64,000 nucleotides of DNA from Ixodes scapularis. Lineage: Eukaryota; Arthropoda; Arachnida; Ixodida; Ixodidae. The stretch covers positions 43,154,745 to 43,218,744 of the forward strand of contig NW_024609837.1 of assembly GCF_016920785.2 (NCBI RefSeq), in the 5' to 3' direction. The notes under the pieces are model-generated. The model was not told the origin of the DNA. It was given only the letters and a program-made list of their open reading frames with translations, and made no database searches. Shown in pieces: positions 52,201 through 52,800 of this stretch (its first letter is position 1; each line of letters begins with the position of its first letter). A program made the translations under genes and the position numbers.

Positions 52201-52650
52201 ACGCCAGAGGCAGTGCGAGTGCGAGGCTCGCGGTACCGTCGTTAGTTCTCCGGTGGCAAACGAAATTTCGGCCCGTTCCTGCGAAACCTCAGTCGCAGAG
52301 CGGTCTACGAATCGTCCTAAACATACGCTCGACTCCGAGGCGTCCCGTGGGGACTTCGAAACGACGCTGAAATGACAGGAGAGCGCGGCTGTTCGCGATG
52401 TTTTCATTTGGGAAGCTTTGGGTTGTGGGGCTTTTGAAATGGTGGAAGGGGGGAAGGAAGGGGGGGTGCAGTGTTGTTTTGGGTTGTGATGCGCGCTTAG
52501 CTAGCGTCTGGTGCGCTTGAAATGTCAACGGGCACTTACTCGGGTGGCGCCCATCACTTCCCGCATGATCTTCTCGAACGCTGCCGTTTCTTCGGCCTGT
52601 TTCTGATTGTGCAAGGCGATCTTTTCACTGAATTTCCTCGGATTCGCCAT
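1037..52650 (-). CDS. CRTC: CREB-regulated transcription coactivator (CRTC/TORC), 12 exons seen, 3' end missing
   Basis: Family role: CRTCs are held in the cytoplasm by SIK/AMPK phosphorylation and 14-3-3 proteins. After calcineurin dephosphorylation they enter the nucleus, bind the bZIP of CREB and recruit CBP/p300 to cAMP-response genes. Seen here: twelve exons joined in one frame (647 codons plus one base), with CRTC landmarks in family order. These are MANPRKFSEKIALHNQKQAE, GGSLPNVNQ, SPYSS..YLSPPPDSSWRR, RTNSDSALHQS, WDPK, RPKSCEVPGIN, GSLPDLTSLHFPPPL..TPLDP, MDTNALSLE, SPTSP-like and IPDIILTG. All introns are GT..AG and all junction phases match. Intron 1 is about 11.5 kb and the gene exceeds 51 kb. 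The terminal transactivation exon is left of the window. Most chelicerates and insects are thought to have a single CRTC, so no vertebrate paralog number is assigned. Confidence 0.95.
1395..1685 (+). pseudogene. Penelope-like element fragment with GIY-YIG endonuclease remnant
   Basis: The plus-strand frame from about 1401 contains LSCGRQYVGQTGRRLNARLR followed by EHN, the YVGQTGR..N.RLREH signature of the GIY-YIG nuclease domain of Penelope-like retroelements. CCRDRGCSAHFNNSTVLGR and TREIIEAENI follow, matching the family's H/C..C.C, F..T.VL and TREI.EA pattern. It ends in a stop at 1683. The reverse transcriptase part is absent, so this is a 5'-truncated, presumably inactive copy. It sits in the CRTC intron about 120 bases upstream of the exon 12 acceptor, on the opposite strand. 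Confidence 0.8.
2415..2765. repeat. Interspersed repeat copy (TAGCCCACT / ACGGTAGG family)
   Basis: This stretch shares long similarity with 14880-15255: ACTAGGAGTGGGCTATCTTT, AACAATGAAGCAAAGATGA-like and CACTCGAGATATTACGGTAG blocks recur there, partly inverted. The internal words ATAGCCCAC and GTGGGCTAT are inverse of each other, so the unit has inverted-repeat ends. Most likely a non-autonomous DNA element within the CRTC intron. Confidence 0.55.
2805..2960 (-). repeat. Interspersed repeat, minus copy of the family at 43.55 and 59.79 kb
   Basis: The reverse complement contains TTGATAAACCTG..TATTACGATTGTAATATATT and a CCAGTTTC word. These match TTGATAAACTTGCACGTGTG and ATTACAATATATGCGCAAGC at 59930-59985 and the corresponding part at 43690-43740. 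A poly(T) run (2974-2992) follows. This is a truncated dispersed element in the CRTC intron. Confidence 0.55.
3414..3695 (-). CDS. CRTC: CRTC exon 11 (PTSP and QQQMEQF segment)
   Basis: Codons 474-567. The acceptor is ..gcacgttgcag|ACC. The peptide starts TPTSPRPRQLYQGGAPSERS, then GSAPGSPVSHGASSSPTSPP, and later SPLQQQMEQFRVATGG. Vertebrate CRTC1 has QYRTSAGSPANQSPTSP and LEQFNMMEN in this order. Two donors keep phase 0: GTG|GTGGGT (end 3414, used here because coding-like GC-rich sequence continues to it and the +5 G is present) and AGG|GTAGCC (end 3474, right after MEQFR, weaker). The shorter form would lose VATGGAEDHPPSAGQNQYFV. Confidence 0.85.
3696..4716. other. CRTC intron 10, part next to exon 11
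   Basis: Nothing recognised as gene or repeat family apart from AT-rich sequence and short open frames without features. The first 30 bases upstream of the exon 11 acceptor are not strongly pyrimidine-rich. Confidence 0.4.
4717..6575 (-). mobile_element. Tigger/pogo-like DNA transposon, decayed
   Basis: The ends are inverted repeats: TATTTACTCGCATAAT at 4717-4732 and its exact complement ATTATGCGAGTAAATA at 6560-6575. TA dinucleotides at the borders fit Tc1/mariner-pogo target preference. Between them, on the minus strand, lies a degraded DDE transposase (separate entry). The same terminal sequence occurs on the element at 27644-28702 and, in a variant form, at 12138-12329, so this copy represents their autonomous relative. 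It is inserted in the CRTC intron between exons 10 and 11, in the same orientation as the gene. Confidence 0.8.
5013..6135 (-). pseudogene. Tigger/jerky-type transposase pseudogene (HTH plus DDE domain)
   Basis: The open part (5840-5013, 275 codons) has the DDE_1 layout. There is an N-terminal WVTGFMRCHHLSLRRRTT (CENP-B/Tigger HTH end, usually W..GFM.RH.LSLR..T), then NADLMLLTFDMP where families have the first catalytic D, PPFVIFRCKTLP, SLMVLDRFRCH (second D), and IPGSLTSVLQPMDVSINKPF (usually I.PG.TS.LQP.DV..NK.FK). Further upstream another stretch reads VIKFAEENKNRAAARQF, the BrkDBD-type HTH, but with in-frame stops before the catalytic part. The gene is therefore broken. It cuts and pastes nothing now, though intact relatives may exist elsewhere in the genome. 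Confidence 0.82.
6577..6715. repeat. Inverted repeat next to the Tigger end
   Basis: AATTTCTGTCAAACGAC..ATGTGATCGGCCA (6577-6618) is repeated in inverse as TGGCCGATCACAT.GTCGTTTGACAGAAATT (6682-6715), around a roughly 60-base GC-rich loop. This is a short fold-back element or the remains of one, abutting the right end of the Tigger copy. Confidence 0.6.
7009..7236 (-). CDS. CRTC: CRTC exon 10 (MDTNALSLE and polyglutamine tract)
   Basis: 228 bases, codons 398-473. The acceptor is ..ccctctctacgcag|GGC and the donor CCACAG|GTCGGT, phase 0 on both sides. It starts GLTMDTNALSLEGYGGGGHP, matching the conserved AMDALSLE of vertebrate CRTC1. An 18-residue glutamine tract follows (codons at 7114-7167), built of mixed CAG and CAA. 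Then come LGMYVPQSPQASQQQPGSPL and ASPLGYPPSSPGLPQ. Glutamine-rich tracts occur here in several CRTCs, where this region is part of the activation domain. Length polymorphism is likely. Confidence 0.92.
7798..8654. mobile_element. TTAA-flanked inverted-repeat element (non-autonomous)
   Basis: It starts TTAAAGGGGTACTCCGGCG at 7798 and ends with the approximate complement CTCTGGAGTGCCCCTTTAA at 8654, so both ends carry TTAA. TTAA duplication is characteristic of piggyBac-type transposition, though the superfamily is inferred. No transposase is present. It contains a SINE insertion (8222-8450) and a homopolymer G run at 8524-8542. It belongs with the similar TTAAAGG-ended elements at 28.7, 33.6, 39.0, 39.7 and 43.8 kb. 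Confidence 0.7.
8222..8450 (+). mobile_element. tRNA-derived SINE
   Basis: The block has a Pol III type B-box in GGATCCTGAGTTCAATCCCC (consensus GGTTCGANNCC) about 60 bases after an A-box-like TGGCCAAGTGG, followed by a tRNA-unrelated body. A diverged copy on the other strand near 42180-42400 reads GGGATCCTGGGCTCAACCCC at the same place. It is nested inside the TTAA element, so it inserted later. Confidence 0.6.
8655..10256. other. CRTC intron 9, unassigned part
   Basis: Holds a GA-rich run (8955-8980), the hairpin at 9515-9551 and a CG-richer segment (9680-10120) opening GGCCCGTCCACACACTTGCG. That opening resembles the start of some inverted-repeat elements, but no matching right end was found. 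Confidence 0.35.
9515..9551. repeat. Perfect short hairpin
   Basis: GAGATAAAACAAAAT and ATTTTGTTTTATCTC are exact complements 7 bases apart. It is AT-rich and lies in the CRTC intron. It could be a small fold-back repeat; no gene context suggests a terminator or small RNA. Confidence 0.6.
10257..10700 (-). pseudogene. Penelope-like element 3' end, left arm of large palindrome
   Basis: Read on the minus strand the arm encodes HLAVHCSRCGCVPVFHDLTI, then LACNKSKTAREIDEAFFILS and CVSAPSVHLGDDEVLFIREN before a stop. This is the C-terminal GIY-YIG part of a Penelope-like element (compare TREI.EA at 1610). The element's 3' UTR follows, ending near TTTTTCACGTTTGACG on that strand. The core YVGQTG is missing, so it is 5'-truncated. 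It is mirrored by 10701-11144. Confidence 0.75.
10701..11144 (+). pseudogene. Penelope-like element 3' end, right arm of large palindrome
   Basis: An almost exact reverse complement of 10257-10700, differing at a handful of positions (for example LACNK in the left arm against LARNK here). It encodes the same truncated GIY-YIG C-terminus and the same 3' UTR, reading rightward. The two copies are joined at their truncated 5' ends with only about 14-16 bases of unpaired sequence in the centre. Penelope-like elements are known to occur as inverted or partial tandem copies. Confidence 0.75.
11800..13060. repeat. Degenerate minisatellite (GATGGGATTAGGGAGGAA units)
   Basis: Over 1.2 kb the words GAGATGGGATTA, GGGAGGAATTGAGACAA and GACAAGGTTGAGA recur at roughly 30-40 base spacing with many substitutions. 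An inverted-repeat element (12138-12329) interrupts it. Long frames on the minus strand here (Phe/Ser/Leu-rich) are a consequence of the repeat and not genes. A poly(A) run of about 31 lies just beyond, at 13200-13230. Confidence 0.7.
12138..12329. mobile_element. Short Tigger-type MITE
   Basis: The ends are TACCGTATTTATTTGAATAT (12138) and its complement ATATTCAAATAAATGCGGTA (to 12329), continuing AAGGCGA/TCGCCTT: about 27 bp of inverted repeat with one mismatch. It is bordered by TA. The termini resemble the TACCGTATTTACTCGCATAA ends at 27644. The interior has a C22-type homopolymer at 12271-12290. It is inserted within the minisatellite. Confidence 0.75.
13918..13946. repeat. Perfect 13-bp-arm hairpin
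   Basis: CTGCCTTAATGAC, three bases, then GTCATTAAGGCAG. Related ATTAATG and CATTAAGGCAGACGTCA words recur up to 14040. It lies in the CRTC intron and probably belongs to a decayed element. Confidence 0.55.
14880..15255. repeat. Interspersed repeat copy matching 2.4-2.77 kb
   Basis: Shares with 2415-2765 the blocks GATAGCCCACTCCTAGTAAT (inverse of ATTACTAGGAGTGGGCTATC), CATCTTTGTTTCATTGCCCC (inverse there) and the end TATGACGGTAGG. Order and orientation show an element with inverted-repeat ends. A poly(T) run sits inside at 15139-15155. Confidence 0.55.
16926..17110 (-). CDS. CRTC: CRTC exon 9 (Gly/Pro/Ser-rich segment)
   Basis: 185 bases, codons 336-397. The acceptor is ..cctcgctcgcag|GG and the donor GGGCAA|GTACGT, entering in phase 1 and leaving in phase 0. 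It reads QVGNGSPGGPGSPHGPGSSP, SGRRGSPGPAPSPSSRRRAH, HSSTSVVLGGGRHHGSPGQG, Q. The pattern SSPxxRR..SPxxSPxSxRR resembles the GSSPQHRP..LSPLS segment that precedes MDALSLE in vertebrate CRTC1, but conservation is weak. Very high GC3 ends abruptly at both splice sites. A further small exon between this and exon 10 (the SPTLSPLSPI segment of vertebrates) cannot be excluded. Confidence 0.82.
18492..18952. mobile_element. Inverted-repeat DNA element (TACAGGGTGTCAC ends)
   Basis: The left end TACAGTGTGTCACAAAAA and right end TTTTTTTTGTGACACCCTGT are near complements. Inside, a second long inverted pair flanks the centre: CAACCAGGTGCCAAAATTTC..ATACCTCAATCAAAAGT on the left, and ACTTTTGATTGAGGTAT..GAAACTTAGGCATCTGGTTG on the right. 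No transposase is visible. A related fragment lies at 34790-34880 (CCAGATGCCAAAGTTTCAG). This is a fold-back or MITE-type element in the CRTC intron. Confidence 0.72.
20875..22288. mobile_element. hAT-like non-autonomous element with GC-rich ends
   Basis: The ends are TAGAGCACTGCACGGGC (20875) and its complement GCCCGTGCAGTGCTCTA (ending 22288). They are flanked by GTATTTGG (20867-20874) and GTATCCGG (22289-22296), an 8-bp target duplication with two changes. TAGxG..GTGCACGG-type ends plus 8-bp duplication are hAT features. Both subterminal regions are extremely GC-rich CCCGGGCC tracts, and the right one has a 73-bp tandem unit (starting 22094, 22167, 22240). The 1.4-kb interior has no recognisable transposase. 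The element starts about 25 bases inside the intron after CRTC exon 8. Confidence 0.78.
22094..22270. repeat. 73-bp tandem repeat in hAT-like element end
   Basis: Units beginning CGGGCCGGGTCGGGC start at 22094, 22167 and 22240. Each continues CCTAGAAATTAAAAATTCTG in the first two; the third passes into the terminal repeat. About 2.4 copies. Subterminal tandem repeats often hold transposase-binding sites in hAT elements; that role is only inferred here. Confidence 0.7.
22314..22555 (-). CDS. CRTC: CRTC exon 8 (SLPDLT / PLDP nuclear-export region)
   Basis: About 242 bases, codons 255-335 plus one base. The acceptor is ..tctcttccgcag|C. The peptide runs IYMPQDDGDGGPMPSPGSN, then a Met/Gly/Pro-rich stretch, then NTGSLPDLTSLHFPPPLATP and LDPSEE. 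This is the block corresponding to the nuclear-export region of CRTC2. The donor is ambiguous: A|GTACGT (end 22314, phase 1, matching exon 9) or AC|GTACGC (end 22310, phase 2). The first gives the CRTC-like frame downstream. A hAT-like element begins only 25 bases beyond it. Frames reading on through ARGPDTR are intron plus transposon. Confidence 0.92.
22556..24104. other. CRTC intron 7
   Basis: No gene or clear mobile element recognised. Ordinary AT-rich intron sequence with a few short open frames on both strands. Confidence 0.4.
24105..24142 (-). CDS. CRTC: CRTC exon 7 (38-base micro-exon, RPKSCEVPGI)
   Basis: Only 38 bases, yet it encodes QHRPKSCEVPGI plus two bases (AA) that join the C of exon 8 to make Asn. 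This gives the invariant CRTC motif RPKSCEVPGIN. The serine (about residue 248) aligns with Ser275 of CRTC2, a MARK-family site linked to 14-3-3 binding. The donor ATTAA|GTGAGT is strong. The acceptor is a tandem NAGNAG (ttcacagcag), so the exon may start at 24142 or 24139 with or without Gln243. Vertebrate genes also split this motif just after PGI, which supports the boundary. Confidence 0.93.
24895..25030. repeat. Short degenerate tandem repeat
   Basis: Words such as GTGCTACGGGGATCTG, GTTGCGGGGATCTACGTTGC and AGGAATCTGCGTCAAAG recur about every 15-16 bases. It lies in the CRTC intron between exons 6 and 7. No coding role is seen. Confidence 0.5.
25449..25549. repeat. Compact fold-back element next to CRTC exon 6
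   Basis: CCTGCACCGGTGCAGAAAAG at 25449 is answered by CTTTTCTGCACCGGTGCAGG at 25530-25549, so the whole 101 bases can fold. Each end is itself palindromic (TGCACCGGTGCA). It lies 84 bases into the intron downstream of the exon 6 donor. Confidence 0.7.
25633..25748 (-). CDS. CRTC: CRTC exon 6 (QDVNSF..WDPK segment)
   Basis: 116 bases, codons 204-242. The acceptor is ..cgtttacag|CG, so the G left by exon 5 plus CG makes Ala, followed by LQDVNSFAMDIMHLKGYWDP. A glycine run and DCFGNSMQDMGC follow. WDPK corresponds to WDTKK/WDAKK in vertebrate CRTC1/2. The donor is TGT|GTGAGT (near-consensus), phase 0. A second AG eight bases into the exon (gctgcag|GAT) is in phase 0 and would not match the phase 1 left by exon 5, so the upstream AG is preferred. 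Confidence 0.88.
26230..27060. repeat. Minisatellite of about 15-bp units (ATGCCAGTAC)
   Basis: The core CCAGTA recurs dozens of times with spacers such as ATGCCAGTACAAGGA, ATACCAGTAC and GAATGCCAGTATGAG, over about 830 bases in the intron between CRTC exons 5 and 6. Long Val/Leu/Thr-rich frames on the minus strand (such as 26757-27038) result from the repeat and are not proteins. Confidence 0.75.
27644..28702. mobile_element. Non-autonomous Tigger-type element with GTCAA satellite
   Basis: Perfect 15-bp terminal repeats, TACCGTATTTACTCG (27644) and CGAGTAAATACGGTA (to 28702), are bordered by TA. The ends are extended by near-matches (AATAAACGCACC / GTGTTCATT). They match those of the decayed Tigger at 4717-6575, so that type of transposase probably mobilised it. 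The interior holds the 12-copy GTCAA array and no transposase. Confidence 0.78.
27819..27878. repeat. (GTCAA)12 microsatellite
   Basis: Twelve near-perfect 5-bp GTCAA units inside the Tigger-type element. A pentamer array stays open in all frames, which explains the VKSSQ-type repeat frame here. Confidence 0.9.
28747..28976. mobile_element. Small TTAA element
   Basis: Left end TTAAAGGGACACTCAAG; right end CTTCAGTGTCCCTTTG, a decayed complement. It resembles the other TTAAAGG-ended elements in the window. It lies between CRTC exons 5 and 6. Confidence 0.5.
29206..29303 (-). CDS. CRTC: CRTC exon 5 (SIK/AMPK phosphorylation site)
   Basis: Codons 171-203. The acceptor is ..ttcctcgcag|G. Completing the split Arg codon gives RTNSDSALHQSAQSSGG, then QQDAFAGVGSSSGQRR. 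RTxSDSALHxS is the site equivalent to Ser171 of CRTC2, where SIK/AMPK phosphorylation creates the 14-3-3 anchor; the corresponding serine is about residue 174. Two in-frame donors lie six bases apart: AGAG|GTACCG (end 29206, used here) and ACCG|GTAGGC (end 29200, adding Gly-Thr). Both leave phase 1. Just downstream the intron has a 70-base pyrimidine-rich tract on this strand (GA-rich at 29118-29190 on plus). Confidence 0.92.
29905..30126. repeat. GTCACGTGACCTCACCGG minisatellite with CRE and E-box words
   Basis: Roughly eleven 18-20-bp units of the form GGGGTCACGTGACCTCAC. Units contain the palindrome GTCACGTGAC (E-box CACGTG), and two contain the full CRE palindrome TGACGTCA (ACGTGACGTCACCGG, ACGTGACGTCACTGG). 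The flank resembles the MITE copies at 60.4 and 61.7 kb (TTACGCCGACAGCAATGCC..GAAACAGGTGCCTCGG against GCGACGCCGACGCCGC..GGAACGGGCCCCTAAG). It lies in the CRTC intron between exons 4 and 5. Confidence 0.8.
30660..30870. repeat. Interspersed repeat (AGATTATAGAAGATTAACCT family)
   Basis: Shares GAAGGAGGAACTCCCCTTTT, AAGATTATAGAAGATTAACC and TGTCTCTCGAAATTC with 46925-47080 (GAAGGAGGAGCTCCCCTCTT, AAGATTATAGAAGATCAACC, TGTCACTCGAAATTC). This is a dispersed repeat with no recognised coding content. Confidence 0.6.
30871..32579. other. CRTC intron 4, unassigned part
   Basis: No coding exon or named repeat seen. Open frames of 60-130 codons on both strands show no recognisable motifs. Confidence 0.35.
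32580..32644 (-). CDS. CRTC: CRTC exon 4 (SPYSS-YLSPPPDSSWRR)
   Basis: A 65-base exon with no long open frame of its own. The acceptor is ..cgtgatcag|GTT and the donor AGACG|GTGAGA. It reads VDVSPYSSSLYLSPPPDSSW then R, with the last codon split after two bases. This matches the conserved SPY..xYLSPPxDxSWRR motif just before the SIK site in all CRTCs. It starts in phase 0, as exon 3 requires, and leaves phase 2, as exon 5 requires: CG plus G makes the second Arg of WRR. The acceptor's pyrimidine tract is weak. Confidence 0.9.
33365..33555. repeat. Interspersed repeat, copy 1 (GGTAGACCTCAAGGCACCTA)
   Basis: Matches 41665-41855: both have GGTAG.CCTCAAGGCA.CTAGCA, a short inverted CCACCCACTATC/GATAGTGGGTAG-like pair, AGAGCTCAGCGTCGTTCTGA and CGCAAG.AGCAGACGACTTGC. 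About 190 bases; no coding capacity. Confidence 0.65.
33598..34255. mobile_element. TTAA fold-back element
   Basis: Flanked by TTAA on both sides. The arms are about 140 bases each: TTAAAGGACACATGCAAAGG..GTTGGCGC (33598-33738) against GCGCCAAC..CCTTTGCATGTGTCCTTTAA (34113-34255). A second inner inverted pair (TCTAAAAGTTACTTATTCAT and its complement) spans 33950-34022. The GC-rich loop with CGCCGC words is non-coding. It fits a piggyBac-like non-autonomous element, judged from TTAA alone. It lies in the CRTC intron between exons 3 and 4. Confidence 0.75.
34611..34785. mobile_element. 175-bp MITE (TACAGTGCAATCCACTT)
   Basis: Perfect inverted ends TACAGTGCAATCCACTT (34611) and AAGTGGATTGCACTGTA (to 34785) with TA borders, plus inner matches (ATAACAC.TATCAC / GTTATAGC). 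The interior also has the hairpin CTAGAAACGACCGGTTTCTAG. This is a classic short Tc1/mariner-type MITE. Confidence 0.85.
35172..35432 (-). CDS. CRTC: CRTC exon 3 (SLPNVNQ block)
   Basis: 261 bases, codons 63-149, acceptor ..cgcttgcag|GGC and donor CGG|GTATCC, phase 0 on both sides. It starts GAYPKHQLSMPSLGSYRGGS and continues LPNVNQ, the second conserved CRTC block. The serine in GGSLPNVNQ (about residue 82) aligns with Ser70 of mammalian CRTC2, a known phosphorylation site. A charged Arg/His-rich stretch follows (DRPHGTRERGR) and ends SRQAAFDKR, comparable to LSVDKHGRQ of vertebrate CRTC1. The exon is markedly more GC-rich than its AT-rich intron flanks. The open plus-strand frame at 35104-35427 is its antisense shadow. 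Confidence 0.93.
35433..37042. other. CRTC intron 2, part next to exon 3
   Basis: Nothing recognised. Overlapping frames at 35569-36004 on both strands are motif-free and lack splice-site support. Confidence 0.35.
37043..37210. mobile_element. 168-bp MITE (TTCACCCTTATGCTGAGAC)
   Basis: Inverted ends TTCACCCTTATGCTGAGACT..GGTGGAAGCTA and TAGCTTCCACTGCAGTCTCA..TAGGGGTGAA, about 33 bp with a few mismatches, around a GC-rich centre. No coding content. It lies in the CRTC intron between exons 2 and 3. Confidence 0.75.
39003..39729. mobile_element. TTAA element, left of a shared-TTAA pair
   Basis: Starts TTAAAGGGGCACTGACACC and ends GAGTCAGTGCTCCTTTAA. The right-hand TTAA (39726-39729) is also the left end of the next element. 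The interior is AT-rich and non-coding with a Phe/Ala-rich open stretch of no known family. Similar ends occur at 43800. Confidence 0.72.
39726..40517. mobile_element. TTAA element, right of a shared-TTAA pair
   Basis: Starts TTTAAAGGCAACTCCGCAC and ends GAAGCGGAGTTGCCCTTTAAA, an inverted match of about 17 bases. The interior has no recognised gene. Ends differ from its left neighbour beyond TTAAAGG, so it is another subfamily. Confidence 0.72.
40923..40997 (-). CDS. CRTC: CRTC exon 2 (short exon, lineage-specific linker)
   Basis: A 75-base exon (codons 38-62) flanked by ..gttcttgcag and AAT|GTAAGC, in phase 0 at both ends. It slots exactly between exon 1 (phase 0) and exon 3 (phase 0). The peptide begins SSHGLDNAQGYGAQYDSAYI and ends SQAAN. 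Vertebrate CRTCs have an unrelated linker here, so homology does not prove the exon. Support comes from position, strand, phase, good splice sites and a Tyr/Gln/Ser composition typical of the protein. Being a multiple of three, it could be skipped without breaking the frame, so it may be a cassette exon. Confidence 0.65.
41313..41660 (-). other. Unrecognised 115-codon open frame in CRTC intron 1
   Basis: A minus-strand frame opening MIATLVQEADKIALHIAERT and containing a basic FLRRRRALI run. Composition looks more protein-like than most frames here, but I do not recognise a family, and no splice sites or start context favour it. It overlaps nothing conserved and borders a dispersed repeat (41665 onward). 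Probably chance or a transposon remnant. Confidence 0.2.
41665..41855. repeat. Interspersed repeat, copy 2 (GGTAGGCCTCAAGGCATCTA)
   Basis: The second copy of the repeat at 33365-33555, in the same orientation, with matching AGAGCTCAGCGTCGTTCTGA and GCAGACGACTTGC blocks. It lies in CRTC intron 1. Confidence 0.65.
42180..42400 (-). mobile_element. tRNA-derived SINE, minus copy
   Basis: On the minus strand it has GCGCTGCAGAACC, then GGGATCCTGGGCTCAACCCC (B-box-like). This aligns with GCGCTGCAGACACCCAGGGA and TCCTGAGTTCAATCCCC of the copy at 8222-8450. Boundaries are approximate. Confidence 0.45.
43553..43799 (+). repeat. Interspersed repeat (GCACCTTTGTGCAAGTCACA family), copy 2
   Basis: Resembles 59789-60060: CCGCACCTTTGTGCAAGTCA against CGCACCTCTGTGTAAGTCAC, then GACCGCAATATATGCGCAAT against GATTACAATATATGCGCAAG, and AACGGGAAATATAACC against AACAAGAAATATAGCC. 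About 250 bases, ending directly at the TTAA of the next element. Confidence 0.65.
43800..44399. mobile_element. TTAA element, 600 bp
   Basis: Starts TTAAAGGGACACTGACACCC and ends CTGGTCAATATCCCTTTAA; the ends match over TTAAAGGGA.A.TGAC. The interior is AT-rich and contains the 30-base palindrome AGGCACACAATATT/AATATTGTGTGCCT at 44133-44162. Non-coding. Confidence 0.7.
44845..44950 (+). repeat. Dispersed repeat related to 725-900
   Basis: AGAGTTAATAAAGTGGGCGT..GGCAAGGTGTCCTGTATAT and AACTAGGCACCAAGTACAGA parallel GAGCTAATACAGCAAGCATT..GTCAAGGTGTGCTGTGTAT and AACTATGCACCGGGTGCGGA at 732-850. It lies in CRTC intron 1. Confidence 0.5.
46925..47080. repeat. Interspersed repeat, second copy of the 30.66-kb family
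   Basis: See the 30660-30870 copy for the shared words. This copy is preceded by CATGACGTCATTTCCGATGC, which contains a full CRE palindrome (TGACGTCA). It lies in CRTC intron 1. Confidence 0.6.
47592..47924 (-). pseudogene. LINE (I/R1/Jockey-type) ORF2 C-terminal fragment
   Basis: The minus-strand frame reads RTGVLRTRTCRTKYEEIDMR, then WAVCQGEDETIEHMALRCAR, with LAPDPQEGATDLAGALGF and TKRRLEN near its end. The C..C.G.DETI.H....C zinc-knuckle pattern after the RT/RNase H is the usual tail of non-LTR retrotransposon ORF2 in arthropods. No RT domain remains, so it is a truncated copy in CRTC intron 1. Confidence 0.65.
48588..48785. repeat. 45-bp minisatellite, short array
   Basis: Units such as AGTTCCGTCCAGATGGAAC and AGTTTCGTCTAGACAGAAT recur about every 45 bases. 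The core TTCCATCCAGATGGAA is itself palindromic. The same unit type makes up the larger array at 49868-50440. Confidence 0.75.
48812..49265. mobile_element. Inverted-repeat element in CRTC intron 1
   Basis: CGAGGGCCACGGTGTAAAAT..ACTCTTTAGGTGAAA near 48817-48856 is answered in inverse by CTCACCTGAAGAGTATT..ATTTTACACCGTGACGAGGG near 49218-49258. No coding frame is recognised inside. It lies between the two arrays of the 45-bp minisatellite. Confidence 0.6.
49868..50440. repeat. 45-bp minisatellite array, about 13 units
   Basis: Units alternate between CTGCTGGGCCTGCTATCGTT and CTACTGCACCTGCTGTCGTT types, giving a 90-bp higher-order period. Each contains a TCC(A/G)TCTGG(G/A)CGGAACTC core. Because 45 is a multiple of three, the array is open on both strands (177 codons minus, 185 codons plus) with 15-residue repeats such as GTTAGAVEFRPDGT. 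No start context, splice sites or homology support a gene. It lies in CRTC intron 1. Confidence 0.85.
50441..52539. other. CRTC intron 1, donor-proximal part
   Basis: No exon or known repeat recognised. The stretch 51500-51860 is CpG-rich (GCGCGCGAGCGCTCGC at 51810) and 52170-52540 is also GC-rich. These may be part of a CpG-rich promoter-proximal domain of the CRTC gene. A poly(T) run is at 51387-51401. Confidence 0.4.
52540..52650 (-). CDS. CRTC: CRTC exon 1 (start codon, CREB-binding domain)
   Basis: Codons 1-37, starting ATG GCG AAT CCG at 52650. The peptide begins MANPRKFSEKIALHNQKQAE and continues ETAAFEKIMREVMGATR. This is the family's hallmark N-terminus, a short helix that binds the CREB bZIP. 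The start is fixed by the family-wide M(A)xNPRKFSEKIAL opening and by a GC-rich, non-coding-looking leader upstream. The exon ends CGA|GTAAGT, a near-consensus donor, in phase 0. It shares its strand with all later exons and is followed by an 11.5-kb intron. The longer opposite-strand and other-frame open stretches here (for example 52554-52883) are shadows. Confidence 0.97.
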
Positions 52651-52800
52651 GATGGAAGAGCGCCTCGGCTACTGCGCGATGCGATACCCTCGACACCGTC
52701 CGCAGCGCACAGACGGACGGCGGCGGGTGACGGCGGCGATAGCTGGTTGCTTCCTTGGCCGCGCGGATGCGCGGCAATCGCATCACTTCGAGAAAGATGC
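52651..52800 (-). promoter_or_regulatory. CRTC 5' leader and probable core-promoter side
   Basis: The roughly 120 bases upstream of the CRTC start codon, read on the minus strand, are GC-rich with CCGCCG repeats and several CpGs. They change to AT-rich sequence beyond about 52790. I see no TATA box. This fits the 5' UTR and CpG-rich TATA-less promoter of a housekeeping regulator. The transcription start cannot be placed from sequence alone, and an upstream non-coding first exon is possible. Confidence 0.35.
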